DNA from: Labilithrix sp.
GTDB lineage: Bacteria > Myxococcota_A > Polyangia > Polyangiales > Polyangiaceae
Length of the DNA: 64,000 bases
Assembly: GCA_019637155.1 (NCBI GenBank)
Contig: JAHBWE010000004.1
Location: 124,001 to 188,000, forward strand
Direction of reading: 5' to 3'
Part shown: one piece after another, positions 17,060 through 24,871 of the stretch
Position numbering within the stretch: the first letter of the stretch is position 1
How the letters are laid out: the number at the start of each line of letters is the position of its first letter
Translations under genes and position numbers: made by a program
The notes under the pieces: model-generated
Databases searched by the model: none
Told to the model about the DNA's origin: nothing
What the model saw: the letters and a program-made list of their open reading frames with translations, nothing else

Positions 17060-20000
17060 TGGCGGCTGATGGTTCGGGTACTGTAGAGCTTCGGACGACG
17101 AAGAGAGACTTGGCGAAGGGACACACAGTTAAAGGAGAGGAAGGCGGCGCGGCGACGAGCCGCCGCATGCGTCTCGGCGTCGCGATCGCGGCGCTCGCGT
17201 TCTATGCGGTCTTCATCCTGCGAACGAGCTTCTCGCTCGGCGGGACCCGCTATTTCGTGCTGTTCGAGGACGCGATGATCTCGATGCGCTACGCGCGTCA
17301 CCTCGCGGACGGGCACGGCCTCGTGTGGAACGTCGGCGAGCCGCCGATCGAGGGCTTCACGAACCTGCTCTGGGTCCTGTGGATGGCCGCCGCCCACAAG
17401 CTCGGTCTGTCCGAGTCGAAGATCTCGCTCTTCATCATGCTCACCGGCGTCGCGATCTTGTCGCTGACCGCCCTTGTTGCCTCACGCATCGCGAAGAAGG
17501 TCACGTCCTCGCCGTGGGTCCCGGTCGCCGTCCTGACCGCCACCCTCTTCTGTTACCCGCTCGTCTTCTGGACGCTGCGCGGGATGGAGGTCGGCGCGAT
17601 GACGGTCTCCGTCTACGCGCTCTTGTGGCTCGCGCTCGAGAACGAAGACAGGTTCACGTTGCCGCGCGCGATCGCGATGGGCGTCGTCGCCGCCGCCGCG
17701 TTGCTCCTTCGCAGCGACGCGGCGGTGCCGGTCGGCCTCATCTGCCTCTACGCGTTCCTCACCGCGACGGGCGCGAACCGGTGGCTCCTCGCCGGCGTCA
17801 TCGGCGTCATCGCCGGCGGCGCGGTCGGCGCGCAGATGGTCTTTCGCCGCTCGTACTTCCACGACACGGTCCCGAACACCTATTACCTGAAGCTCTACAA
17901 GATCCACACGCTCGACCGCGTGAAGCGCGGCGCGTTCGTAGCGCTCCAGGTCCTCGGCTTCCACCTCGCGATCCCGCTCTCGATCGTCCTCGCGAGCATC
18001 GGCATCGAGAGGCCCTCCTTCGCGTGGGCGCGCCGCGTCTGGGGGGACAAGACGAGCCGCCGCCTCGTCCTCTTCGGCGCGCTGTTCGTCGCGCAGGTCG
18101 CGTACGCCACGTACGTCGGCGGCGACGCGTGGGAGTGGATGATGTACGCGAACCGCTACATGAGCGCGGGCATGCCGGCGCTCATCGTGCTCGTCGCGGT
18201 GCTCGCCGAGCGCGCCATCTCCGCGCCTGCGGCGGAGCGCGAGGTCTTCGCGAAGCGGTTCGCCTACGCGCTCATCGCGTGCGGCGCCGTCCTCGTCGCC
18301 GTGAACCTGATCGGCAAGAAGGTCGACGAGCAGGGGATCGCCGCGACGATCAAGCTCGAGAAGACGCCCTTCGTCGCCGGCGCCGCGTTCCTCCTCGTCG
18401 GCGTGCTCCTTCGGATGAAGGCCACCGCCGCCGCGCTCGCGGAGGGGCTCGCCGCGCTGCACGCGCGCCTCTCGAGCCGCCGCACCGTCGCGTTCGCGAC
18501 GCTCCTCGTCGCCCTTCTCGTCTGGCTGCCGTCGCATCTGCTCCCGTTCGGGCGCTGGGCGAAGGACAACGCCGCGCAGTACGCCGACGAGGCGCGGTAC
18601 ACGCGGCTCGGTCTCCTCATCAAGGCCGAGACGAAGGAGGACTTCCGCATCGCCGTCGCCGCGGCAGGGGCGACGCCGTACTTCGCGCAGCGCCCGACCG
18701 AGGACCTCCTCGGCAAGAACGACGCGCACGTCGCCCACCTCGCGCCGCGCGGCGTGTTCTCGCCCGGCCACGACAAATGGGACTACGCGTACAGCCTCGG
18801 CGAGCGCAACGCGCAGCTCATCGTCGAGGCGGTCGACCGCAACGACGCCGACGACGCGTACATCGCGAGCCTCGGCTTCAAGGAGCTCGGCGGCGAGACC
18901 GGCAACCACATGCTCCTCCGCGACGGCGCGGACGTGAAGGACCGGGAGCTCCTCGGCCTCGACCAGACCAACAACGACAACATCGCCGGCGCGCTCGCGT
19001 CGCTCGGGCACACGCTGCCGCCGGCCTTCGGCGGCGCCGACCTCGGCGTCGTCCTCGTCTTCGGCCTCGTCTCCGCCGCCGTCGCGCGGCGCATCGTCAA
19101 GGACGAGGACTCCTTCGCCGAGCTCTCGCCCGAGCCGCCGCCCGCGCCGGCGGAGCTCGACGAAGGACAGAAGCAGGCCCTCGCCGGCGCGGACACGCAC
19201 GCGATCCCGACCTTGGACGGCCTCCGCGGCATCGCCGTCCTCGCCGTCCTCGCGTTCCACTTCGCGTGGACGTTCCCGGGCGACGATCCGAACGCCGCGC
19301 ACGGCCTCGTCGACAAGATCGCGGTGCACCTCCACGCGTTCATGTGGTCGGGGTGGACGGGCGTCGATCTGTTCTTCGTCCTCTCCGGTTACCTCATTAC
19401 GCGCGGCCTCGTCACCGACTCGAAGAAGCCGCTCGGCACGCGGATGAAGATGTTCTGGATGCGCCGCGTGCTCCGCATCTTCCCGCTCTACTACGCGGTG
19501 CTGATCGGCGGCACCGTCGTCACCCTCGCGCTCGGGGCGCAGTGGGTCCCGAACCTGCCTTATTGGCTCTACTTCCAGAACTACTCGCTCGCGTTCGATC
19601 CCGTCATCATGCGGTGGACGGCGCACTTCTGGTCGCTCGCGATCGAGGAGCAGTTCTACTTCGTGTGGCCGATCGTGGCGCTGATGGTGCCGCGCAAGAA
19701 GCTGATCCCGCTCATCCTCGGGCTCGTCGTCTTCACGGTGGGGCTCCGCGGGTTCCTCACGTTCAAGGGCGCGGACATCGGCATCTTCCAGCAGTGGTAC
19801 GCGCACGAAGAGGGCGGCCTCGAGCACGGGATCGCGAAGTTCGTGTATCGCTGCACGTTCACGCGCGCGGACGGGCTCCTCCTCGGCGCCTTCGTCGCGG
19901 TGACGCAGCGCGAGGTCCGCCATCCCATCGCGCAGGTCTGGCGCCGCGTGCGGCTCCCGATCTTCATCGCGACCGCGCTCGCCCTCGCCGGGCTCTACGT

Positions 20001-20379
20001 CATGGCGACGGGCCTCAACGACTACGACCGCCGCGTGATCGGCGTCGGCTACTTCACCCTCGCGCTCCTGTTCGCGAGCACCGTGTCGCTCTGCGCCGAT
20101 CACGTCGTCGGCGCTCGCGCGACGCGTTTCCTGTCGTCGAAGCCGCTCGTCGCGTGCGGGAAGGTGAGCTACGGCATGTACATCTTCCACTGGCCGCTCG
20201 TCGTCGTCGTCGTGCCCTACCTGACGAAGTGGCAAGCGGGCCAGTCGACCGTGACGCAGATGGCGATCGCCGGCGCGTTCGTCGTCGGCGGTATTGCGTT
20301 CATCTACGGTGTTGCATCTTTGAGCTTCCGCTTCTTCGAATCGCCCTTCCTGAAGTTGAAGGGTAAGTTCCACGGATAG
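17059..20379 (+). CDS. Fusion: GT-C glycosyltransferase (AftB-like) + acyltransferase-3 (OafA-like)
   Basis: A 1106-residue membrane protein with two modules in one frame. Residues ~38-690 form a multi-helix GT-C-type glycosyltransferase: an acidic first loop (VLFEDAMISMRYARHLADG), then GLVWNVGEPPIEGFTNLLW, and a C-terminal soluble part containing LLGKNDAHVAHLAP and PGHDKWDYAYS. This layout resembles lipid-phosphate-sugar-dependent arabinofuranosyl/mannosyl transferases. Residues ~715-1100 are an acyltransferase-3 domain: IPTLDGLRGIAVLAVLAFHF with the essential His, FFVLSGYLITRGL, and SLAIEEQFYFVWP. The natural reading is transfer of a sugar plus O-acylation of a surface glycan. Its start overlaps the kinase stop, and the next ATG follows its stop directly. 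A short junction at ~690-715 is Pro/Glu-rich, arguing for a genuine fusion. Confidence 0.85.
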   Translation: MAADGSGTVELRTTKRDLAKGHTVKGEEGGAATSRRMRLGVAIAALAFYAVFILRTSFSLGGTRYFVLFEDAMISMRYARHLADGHGLVWNVGEPPIEGFTNLLWVLWMAAAHKLGLSESKISLFIMLTGVAILSLTALVASRIAKKVTSSPWVPVAVLTATLFCYPLVFWTLRGMEVGAMTVSVYALLWLALENEDRFTLPRAIAMGVVAAAALLLRSDAAVPVGLICLYAFLTATGANRWLLAGVIGVIAGGAVGAQMVFRRSYFHDTVPNTYYLKLYKIHTLDRVKRGAFVALQVLGFHLAIPLSIVLASIGIERPSFAWARRVWGDKTSRRLVLFGALFVAQVAYATYVGGDAWEWMMYANRYMSAGMPALIVLVAVLAERAISAPAAEREVFAKRFAYALIACGAVLVAVNLIGKKVDEQGIAATIKLEKTPFVAGAAFLLVGVLLRMKATAAALAEGLAALHARLSSRRTVAFATLLVALLVWLPSHLLPFGRWAKDNAAQYADEARYTRLGLLIKAETKEDFRIAVAAAGATPYFAQRPTEDLLGKNDAHVAHLAPRGVFSPGHDKWDYAYSLGERNAQLIVEAVDRNDADDAYIASLGFKELGGETGNHMLLRDGADVKDRELLGLDQTNNDNIAGALASLGHTLPPAFGGADLGVVLVFGLVSAAVARRIVKDEDSFAELSPEPPPAPAELDEGQKQALAGADTHAIPTLDGLRGIAVLAVLAFHFAWTFPGDDPNAAHGLVDKIAVHLHAFMWSGWTGVDLFFVLSGYLITRGLVTDSKKPLGTRMKMFWMRRVLRIFPLYYAVLIGGTVVTLALGAQWVPNLPYWLYFQNYSLAFDPVIMRWTAHFWSLAIEEQFYFVWPIVALMVPRKKLIPLILGLVVFTVGLRGFLTFKGADIGIFQQWYAHEEGGLEHGIAKFVYRCTFTRADGLLLGAFVAVTQREVRHPIAQVWRRVRLPIFIATALALAGLYVMATGLNDYDRRVIGVGYFTLALLFASTVSLCADHVVGARATRFLSSKPLVACGKVSYGMYIFHWPLVVVVVPYLTKWQAGQSTVTQMAIAGAFVVGGIAFIYGVASLSFRFFESPFLKLKGKFHG

Positions 20380-21639
20380 ATGAGCGTCCTACTCCTGGGA
20401 GCCGACTACTACGGGACGCTCGCCGCCGCCCGCGCGTACGGCCGCGCCGGCATCCGCGTCGTGATGGCCGACGACAACCGCCAGGCGCGCGCGCTCTACT
20501 CGAAGCACGTGAGCGAGAAGCTCACGCATCCGCCGCTCTCGAAGCCGAACGAGCTGATCGACTGGCTCGTCGACTACGGCAAGAAGAACCCCGGCACGCT
20601 CCTCTACCCGCCGAACGATCACCTCGCGTGGCTCTACGCGGCGCACCGCACCCGCCTCGACTCGTACTTCTCGATGTTCACGCCGCCCGAGGACGCGGTG
20701 TTCACGCTCCTCGACAAGAAGCGCCTCCACGCCGCGTGCGCGAACGTCGGCATCGAGCACCCCGTCACCCTCGCGCTCGCGGAGATCAGCGTCGACTCCA
20801 CCTTCGTGCGCGCGGTGCCGTTCCCGGTCCTCCTCAAGCCGCGCACGCAGGTCTACCTCACGAGCGGCATCAAGGGCTTCATCGCGCACGACCACGTCGA
20901 GCTCGCGGCGGAGCTGAAGCGCTTCGAGGAGCTCGTCGCGTTCGATCCCGTCCTCACCGATCGCCACCCCGACGTCGCGGAGCCGATGCTGCAGGAGTAC
21001 CTGACCGCGGCGGAGACCAACATCTTCAGCGTGTCGGGCTTCGTCACGCTCGAGGGTGAGGTCGTCGCGCGCGGCGCGCTCAAGGTGCTGCAGCGGCCGC
21101 GCAAGGTCGGCATCGGCCTCTGCTTCGAGGGACGCCCGGTCGAGCAGCCGCTCGCGGAGAAGATCGGCGCGCTGTGCCGGTCGATCGGCTACTACGGCGC
21201 GTTCGAGTCGGAGTTCATCGTCTACGGCAAGCGCCGGCTCCTCATCGACTTCAACCCGCGCTTCTACAGCCAGATGGGCTTCGACATCGCGCGCGGGCTC
21301 CCGATCCCGCAGCTCGTGTGGCACGCTGCGCGCGGCGAGAAGGACGAGGTCGCGGCGCTCGTCGCGAAGGCGCGCGCGTGGCGCTCGAAGGGCGACGAGG
21401 TCTACTGCCACAAGACGATGCTCGACCTCGTGCTCTCGCTCCAGGGCCTCTCCGGCCAGATGACGGCGGAGGAGGTGAAGCGCTGGCGCGTTTGGTACGC
21501 GAAGCACAAGAAGACCGCGACCGACGCGGTGCGCGACGACGACGACAAGATGCCGGCCGTGGTCGACGCCGCGCAGTGGGTCAGCCACTTCGCGCGCCAC
21601 CCGCGGAGCTTCGTGCGGAGCTTCGTGTTGAACCGTTAA
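20380..21639 (+). CDS. ATP-grasp enzyme (carboxylate-amine ligase-like)
   Basis: A 419-residue protein with the ATP-grasp plan. An N-terminal Rossmann-like pre-ATP domain (SVLLLGADYYGTLAAARAYG) is followed by VLLKPRTQ with a nucleotide lysine at ~150, and the metal-binding strand pair FESEFIV / LLIDFNPRFYSQMG near 275-300. Such enzymes ligate a carboxylate to an amine or thiol. In surface-glycan loci they can amidate uronic acids or attach amino acids, but the substrate here is unknown. The ATG follows the upstream TAG with no spacing, so it is in one operon with the kinase and GT-C/acyltransferase gene. Its TAA shares TTAA with the stop of the convergent lipoprotein gene. Confidence 0.8.
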   Translation: MSVLLLGADYYGTLAAARAYGRAGIRVVMADDNRQARALYSKHVSEKLTHPPLSKPNELIDWLVDYGKKNPGTLLYPPNDHLAWLYAAHRTRLDSYFSMFTPPEDAVFTLLDKKRLHAACANVGIEHPVTLALAEISVDSTFVRAVPFPVLLKPRTQVYLTSGIKGFIAHDHVELAAELKRFEELVAFDPVLTDRHPDVAEPMLQEYLTAAETNIFSVSGFVTLEGEVVARGALKVLQRPRKVGIGLCFEGRPVEQPLAEKIGALCRSIGYYGAFESEFIVYGKRRLLIDFNPRFYSQMGFDIARGLPIPQLVWHAARGEKDEVAALVAKARAWRSKGDEVYCHKTMLDLVLSLQGLSGQMTAEEVKRWRVWYAKHKKTATDAVRDDDDKMPAVVDAAQWVSHFARHPRSFVRSFVLNR

Positions 21640-22853
21640 CGCCAGAGGACGTAGAGCTTCCCGACCTCGGGCGACCTGTCGTCGTGCTCGCCCCAGTACA
21701 CGCCTTGCGCGTCGGCGTGGAGGTTCCAGACGTTGCCCCGGTGGAGGACGAACCGCTCGCCGGTCGACTTGTCGAAGGCGAAGACGCCGCCGGTGTCGAG
21801 CGCGGCGAAATAGACGTAGCGACCGTCTACGGCGCTCGCCACGGCCGGGCCCACTTCGCCTTGGAGCCAGTACGTGAACACGCCGCCGTCGTTCCCGACG
21901 CGCCAGATCGACTGGTCCTTTCGTGCGGCGAACGTCGACTCGCAGTCCGTCCCCAGCGCGTCGGGTCCCTCGCTGTCGGACCCGCCTTCGGGGAGCGTCG
22001 CCCACGTTGGGTCGATCTGGGAGAAGCTCGGACCGGAGTGGCGCCGGACGGCCGCTTCGTCGAACGACGCGCCGAGGAGCAAGTCGCCTGCGTTCGGGAC
22101 CACGTAGGTGAAGTTCCCGGTCGTGGCGATCTCGATCGAGCCGACGTTCGGCTTCGAGAGATCGAACAGGTGAACGCGGTTCCCTTCCAGCTGAAGGACG
22201 AGGAGGCCCGGACGCGGGCGGTAGAGCTTATGCACGAGCCCGCCGGCGTTGCCGACGTATTCCGGTTCGCACGGCGCGGCGCAGTCACGGCGCACGCGGC
22301 GGATGATCGACTGTCCTTCGTACGCGGCCCAGTAGACGTGATCGCCGTCGAGGACGAGCGCCGTCGTGCGCGTCTGCCCTTCGACGAGCGTCTCGGCCGC
22401 GCTCGGTGCTGCCTTGCGGACGCGCCGGATCCGCGCGATGCCCTTGCCGTTGTAGGCCTCGCTCCGCGCGATGCCCGCGTCGCGGTGCTCCTCGAGCGTG
22501 ATGTGCTGCGCGACCCAGAAGACCGCGAGTGAGTCGCTGTCGAGCTGGAACGGGAACTCGACGGCGTCGGTGGGCGGCGACGCGAGGAGGTCCTTGGTCT
22601 TGCCGGAGATGCTGTCGGCCACGGGCGCGGGGCACGGAGGGTTCAGCGCTGCGTCGTACGGCTCGCGATCCGGAGGCGCGCCGTCGGGGATCGGCGGCGT
22701 GTCGACGTCGAGGACGGTCCCGTCGGTGCCAGGGGTCGGAGGCCCGCCGTCCGGCAGCTCGTCGCCGTCGTTCGCGGCCGTGAACGACGAGCACGCGAAC
22801 GCGATGGCCCCGGCGCTGAAGACGAGGAAGAGAGCAAGTCGCGAGCGGCGCAC
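21636..22853 (-). CDS. Propeller-like lipoprotein, paralogue 1 (intact)
   Basis: A 405-residue lipoprotein: signal MRRSRLALFLVFSAGAIAFAC with the Cys at 21, then an Asp/Pro/Gly-rich spacer. The body has repeated short blocks of the form DGDHVYWAAY, DGRYVYFAAL and AQGVYWGEH, the signature of low-copy beta-propellers on myxobacterial surfaces. Two Cys pairs (RRDCAAPC and a later C) may form disulfides. The C-terminal block HRGNVWNLHADAQGVYWGEH is conserved with two neighbouring copies at 22888 and 24165. No enzymatic motif is seen. It probably lies at the outer membrane and binds a ligand or partner. Confidence 0.75.
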   Translation of the reverse strand: MRRSRLALFLVFSAGAIAFACSSFTAANDGDELPDGGPPTPGTDGTVLDVDTPPIPDGAPPDREPYDAALNPPCPAPVADSISGKTKDLLASPPTDAVEFPFQLDSDSLAVFWVAQHITLEEHRDAGIARSEAYNGKGIARIRRVRKAAPSAAETLVEGQTRTTALVLDGDHVYWAAYEGQSIIRRVRRDCAAPCEPEYVGNAGGLVHKLYRPRPGLLVLQLEGNRVHLFDLSKPNVGSIEIATTGNFTYVVPNAGDLLLGASFDEAAVRRHSGPSFSQIDPTWATLPEGGSDSEGPDALGTDCESTFAARKDQSIWRVGNDGGVFTYWLQGEVGPAVASAVDGRYVYFAALDTGGVFAFDKSTGERFVLHRGNVWNLHADAQGVYWGEHDDRSPEVGKLYVLWR

Positions 22854-22887
22854 GCGGTCGAGGATAGCGTGTTTGGTGGGGCCGGGC

Positions 22888-24120
22888 TCAGCGTCGGAGC
22901 GTGTAGAGCTTGCCGGCTTCGACCGAGCGCTCGTGCTCGCCCCAGTACACGCCGTCCTTGTCTGCGAAGACGTGCCACACGTTTCCCTTGTGGAGCGTCA
23001 GCATCGATCGCGTCTTCTTGTCGATCGCGTAGACGCCGCCGGCGTTCCATGCAGCGAGGTAGACGTGGTGCGCGTCGATCGAGGTCGAGACGAGCTGGCC
23101 CAGGTCGGCGCCGGCGTCGAGCCAGCGCGAGAAGGTGCCGCCATCGCTCTCGACCCGCCACACCGCGTCGTCCCAGCGAGCGGCGTACACGGCGGTGCAA
23201 TCGGCGCCGAGCGTGACCGGGCCTTTCTCCTGACCGGACGAGGGCGCGGGGAGCTTCGCCCACCCCGGGGTGAACGCGGAGAAGGTCGGCCCGGACGCAC
23301 GCCCGATCGTGTCTTCGGAGGACGCGCCGATGAAGAGGTCGCTGCCCGCCGTCGTCGCGGTGAGGAAGGGGTTCGTGGTCGTCAGCTTCGTCACGCCCGG
23401 CGGGGTGGTGGTGACGTCGAGGAGGTAGCCGTCTTTGTTCTCGCGCCGGAAGAACAGCTTTCCGTCCGCGAGCCGCTGCAGGTGATCGACCGCGGCGACG
23501 TCGAGGTCGGCGACGGGCTCGGGCGTGCACGGAGCGACGCAGTCGCGCCTCACGCGCCGGATCGCGGTCGCGGATCCCGAGATCGCGACGGGCCAGTAGA
23601 CGTAGTCGCCGTCGAGCGCGATCGTCGTGGTCCGCTGTTGTTCGATGACGAGCGTCTCGGCCTGCGCGCCTGGCTCCTTCGAGACGCGTCGGATCCGGCT
23701 CCGCGCGAGCCCGTTGTAGGCGTCGATGACGGCGCTACCGTTCTCGTCGAGCTGCGCGATCGTGATCGCTTGCGCGGCCCAGAAGACCGAGCGCGAGTCG
23801 GTGTCGATCTCGAACGGGAACTCGACCTCGCCCGCCGGCGGCGTCGCGAGCACCTCCTTCGACCGGGAGGGGAAGGTGCCTGCGGTCGGGTCGGGGCACG
23901 CAGGGTTCAGCGCGCCGAGGGCGAGCGAGCCGTCGGGCCCCGCGTCGTCCGACGCCGACGGCGCGTCCGGCTCGTCGTTCGAGGCGGCAGCGTCGACGGC
24001 GCCCCCTGCGTCCGGGCGCGCTTGCTCGTCGTCGCTCGCGTACGTCGAGCAAGCGACCACGATACCGCCGGCGAGAGCGAGCAAGGACGCGAGATGGATC
24101 GCGCGCATCTTCACGAGCAT
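22888..24120 (-). CDS. Propeller-like lipoprotein, paralogue 2 (intact)
   Basis: A 410-residue lipoprotein with signal MLVKMRAIHLASLLALAGG ending VVACS; ATG 24108 is an alternative start. It is collinear with the preceding paralogue over its whole length: the same spacer, the same LNPACPDP entry into the folded part, RRVRRDCVAPCTPEPV, and the terminal LHKGNVWHVFADKDGVYWGEH. The Cys residues of the RRDC..PC block are kept. Divergence is heavier in the middle, as expected for an old duplication. Function unknown, presumably the same as its neighbour. Confidence 0.75.
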   Translation of the reverse strand: MLVKMRAIHLASLLALAGGIVVACSTYASDDEQARPDAGGAVDAAASNDEPDAPSASDDAGPDGSLALGALNPACPDPTAGTFPSRSKEVLATPPAGEVEFPFEIDTDSRSVFWAAQAITIAQLDENGSAVIDAYNGLARSRIRRVSKEPGAQAETLVIEQQRTTTIALDGDYVYWPVAISGSATAIRRVRRDCVAPCTPEPVADLDVAAVDHLQRLADGKLFFRRENKDGYLLDVTTTPPGVTKLTTTNPFLTATTAGSDLFIGASSEDTIGRASGPTFSAFTPGWAKLPAPSSGQEKGPVTLGADCTAVYAARWDDAVWRVESDGGTFSRWLDAGADLGQLVSTSIDAHHVYLAAWNAGGVYAIDKKTRSMLTLHKGNVWHVFADKDGVYWGEHERSVEAGKLYTLRR

Positions 24121-24164
24121 AGCGCCGCACGGAAGGGGGGCTCGGCTCCTTTTGTGGGGCGAGC

Positions 24165-24830
24165 TTAGCGCCGGACGACGTAGATCTTGCCGGCGTCGGG
24201 CCCGGGTTCGTGCTCGCCCCAGTACACGCCCTGCAGGTCGGCGTGGACGCCCCAGACGTTGCCGTTGTAGATGTGTCGCCAATCGCTGGATGTCTTGTCG
24301 AACGCGAAGACGCCGCCGGCGTTGTACGCGGCGAAGTAGACGTAGCGGCCGTCGGCGGCGCTCGCCACGGCTTGGCGTGCGCCGGCGTCGAGCCATCTCG
24401 TGAACGTGCCGCCGCCGTCGTTCGGGACGCGCCAGATCGACTGGTCCTCTCGTGCGGCGTACGTCGATATGCAGTCCGTCGCCAACGCGTCGGGGCCCTT
24501 GTGATCGGAGCCGCTGTCGGGGAGCGTTGCCCACGACGGCTCGATGTTGTCGAGGCGCAGACCGGAGAGGCGCTGGACGTTGGGGTCGTCGATGGATGCG
24601 CCGACGAACACGTCGCCTCCGCCGGAGGTGACGTACGTGAAGGCCCCGGTCGTGACGCGCGGGCTCGAACCGTCCCCCGGCTGCGCGAGATCGAACAGGG
24701 CAACCCGGTTCCCCTCGAGCTGAAGGACGAGGAGACCTGGACGCGGGCGGAAGAGCTTCCTCACGCGCCCGGCCACGGTCCCGACGTCCTCCGGTTGACA
24801 CGGCGCACGGCAGGCGCGGGCGCTCCTTTG
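24165..24830 (-). pseudogene. Propeller-like lipoprotein, paralogue 3, 5'-truncated
   Basis: The frame reads ACRAPCQPEDVGTVAGRVRKLF and continues collinearly with the C-terminal half of paralogue 1 (RPRPGLLVLQLEGNRV, DQSIWRVPNDGG, GNVWGVHADLQGVYWGEH) to a normal stop. Upstream of ~24820, the signal peptide and first ~180 residues of the family are absent and unrelated sequence leading into the GT2 gene begins. A GTG at 24776 could start a 203-residue product, but it would not be exported. A similar ~18-base sequence (GCTCCTTT.TGTG.GGCGAG) flanks it at 24146-24164 and 24822-24840, pointing to a recombination event. Confidence 0.7.
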
Positions 24831-24871
24831 TGTGGCGAGGACTGGGCCGGCGCGCGAAGATCGAGCCTCGA

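Noticed and set aside
17059..20379. Two separate genes (glycosyltransferase and acyltransferase)
   Set aside because: The frame is continuous across the junction and has no stop or good internal start with ribosome site near residue 700; a fusion is the simpler reading.
24165..24776. Intact 203-residue gene from GTG 24776
   Set aside because: Collinear with only the C-terminal half of its paralogues and without a signal peptide; classified as truncated.
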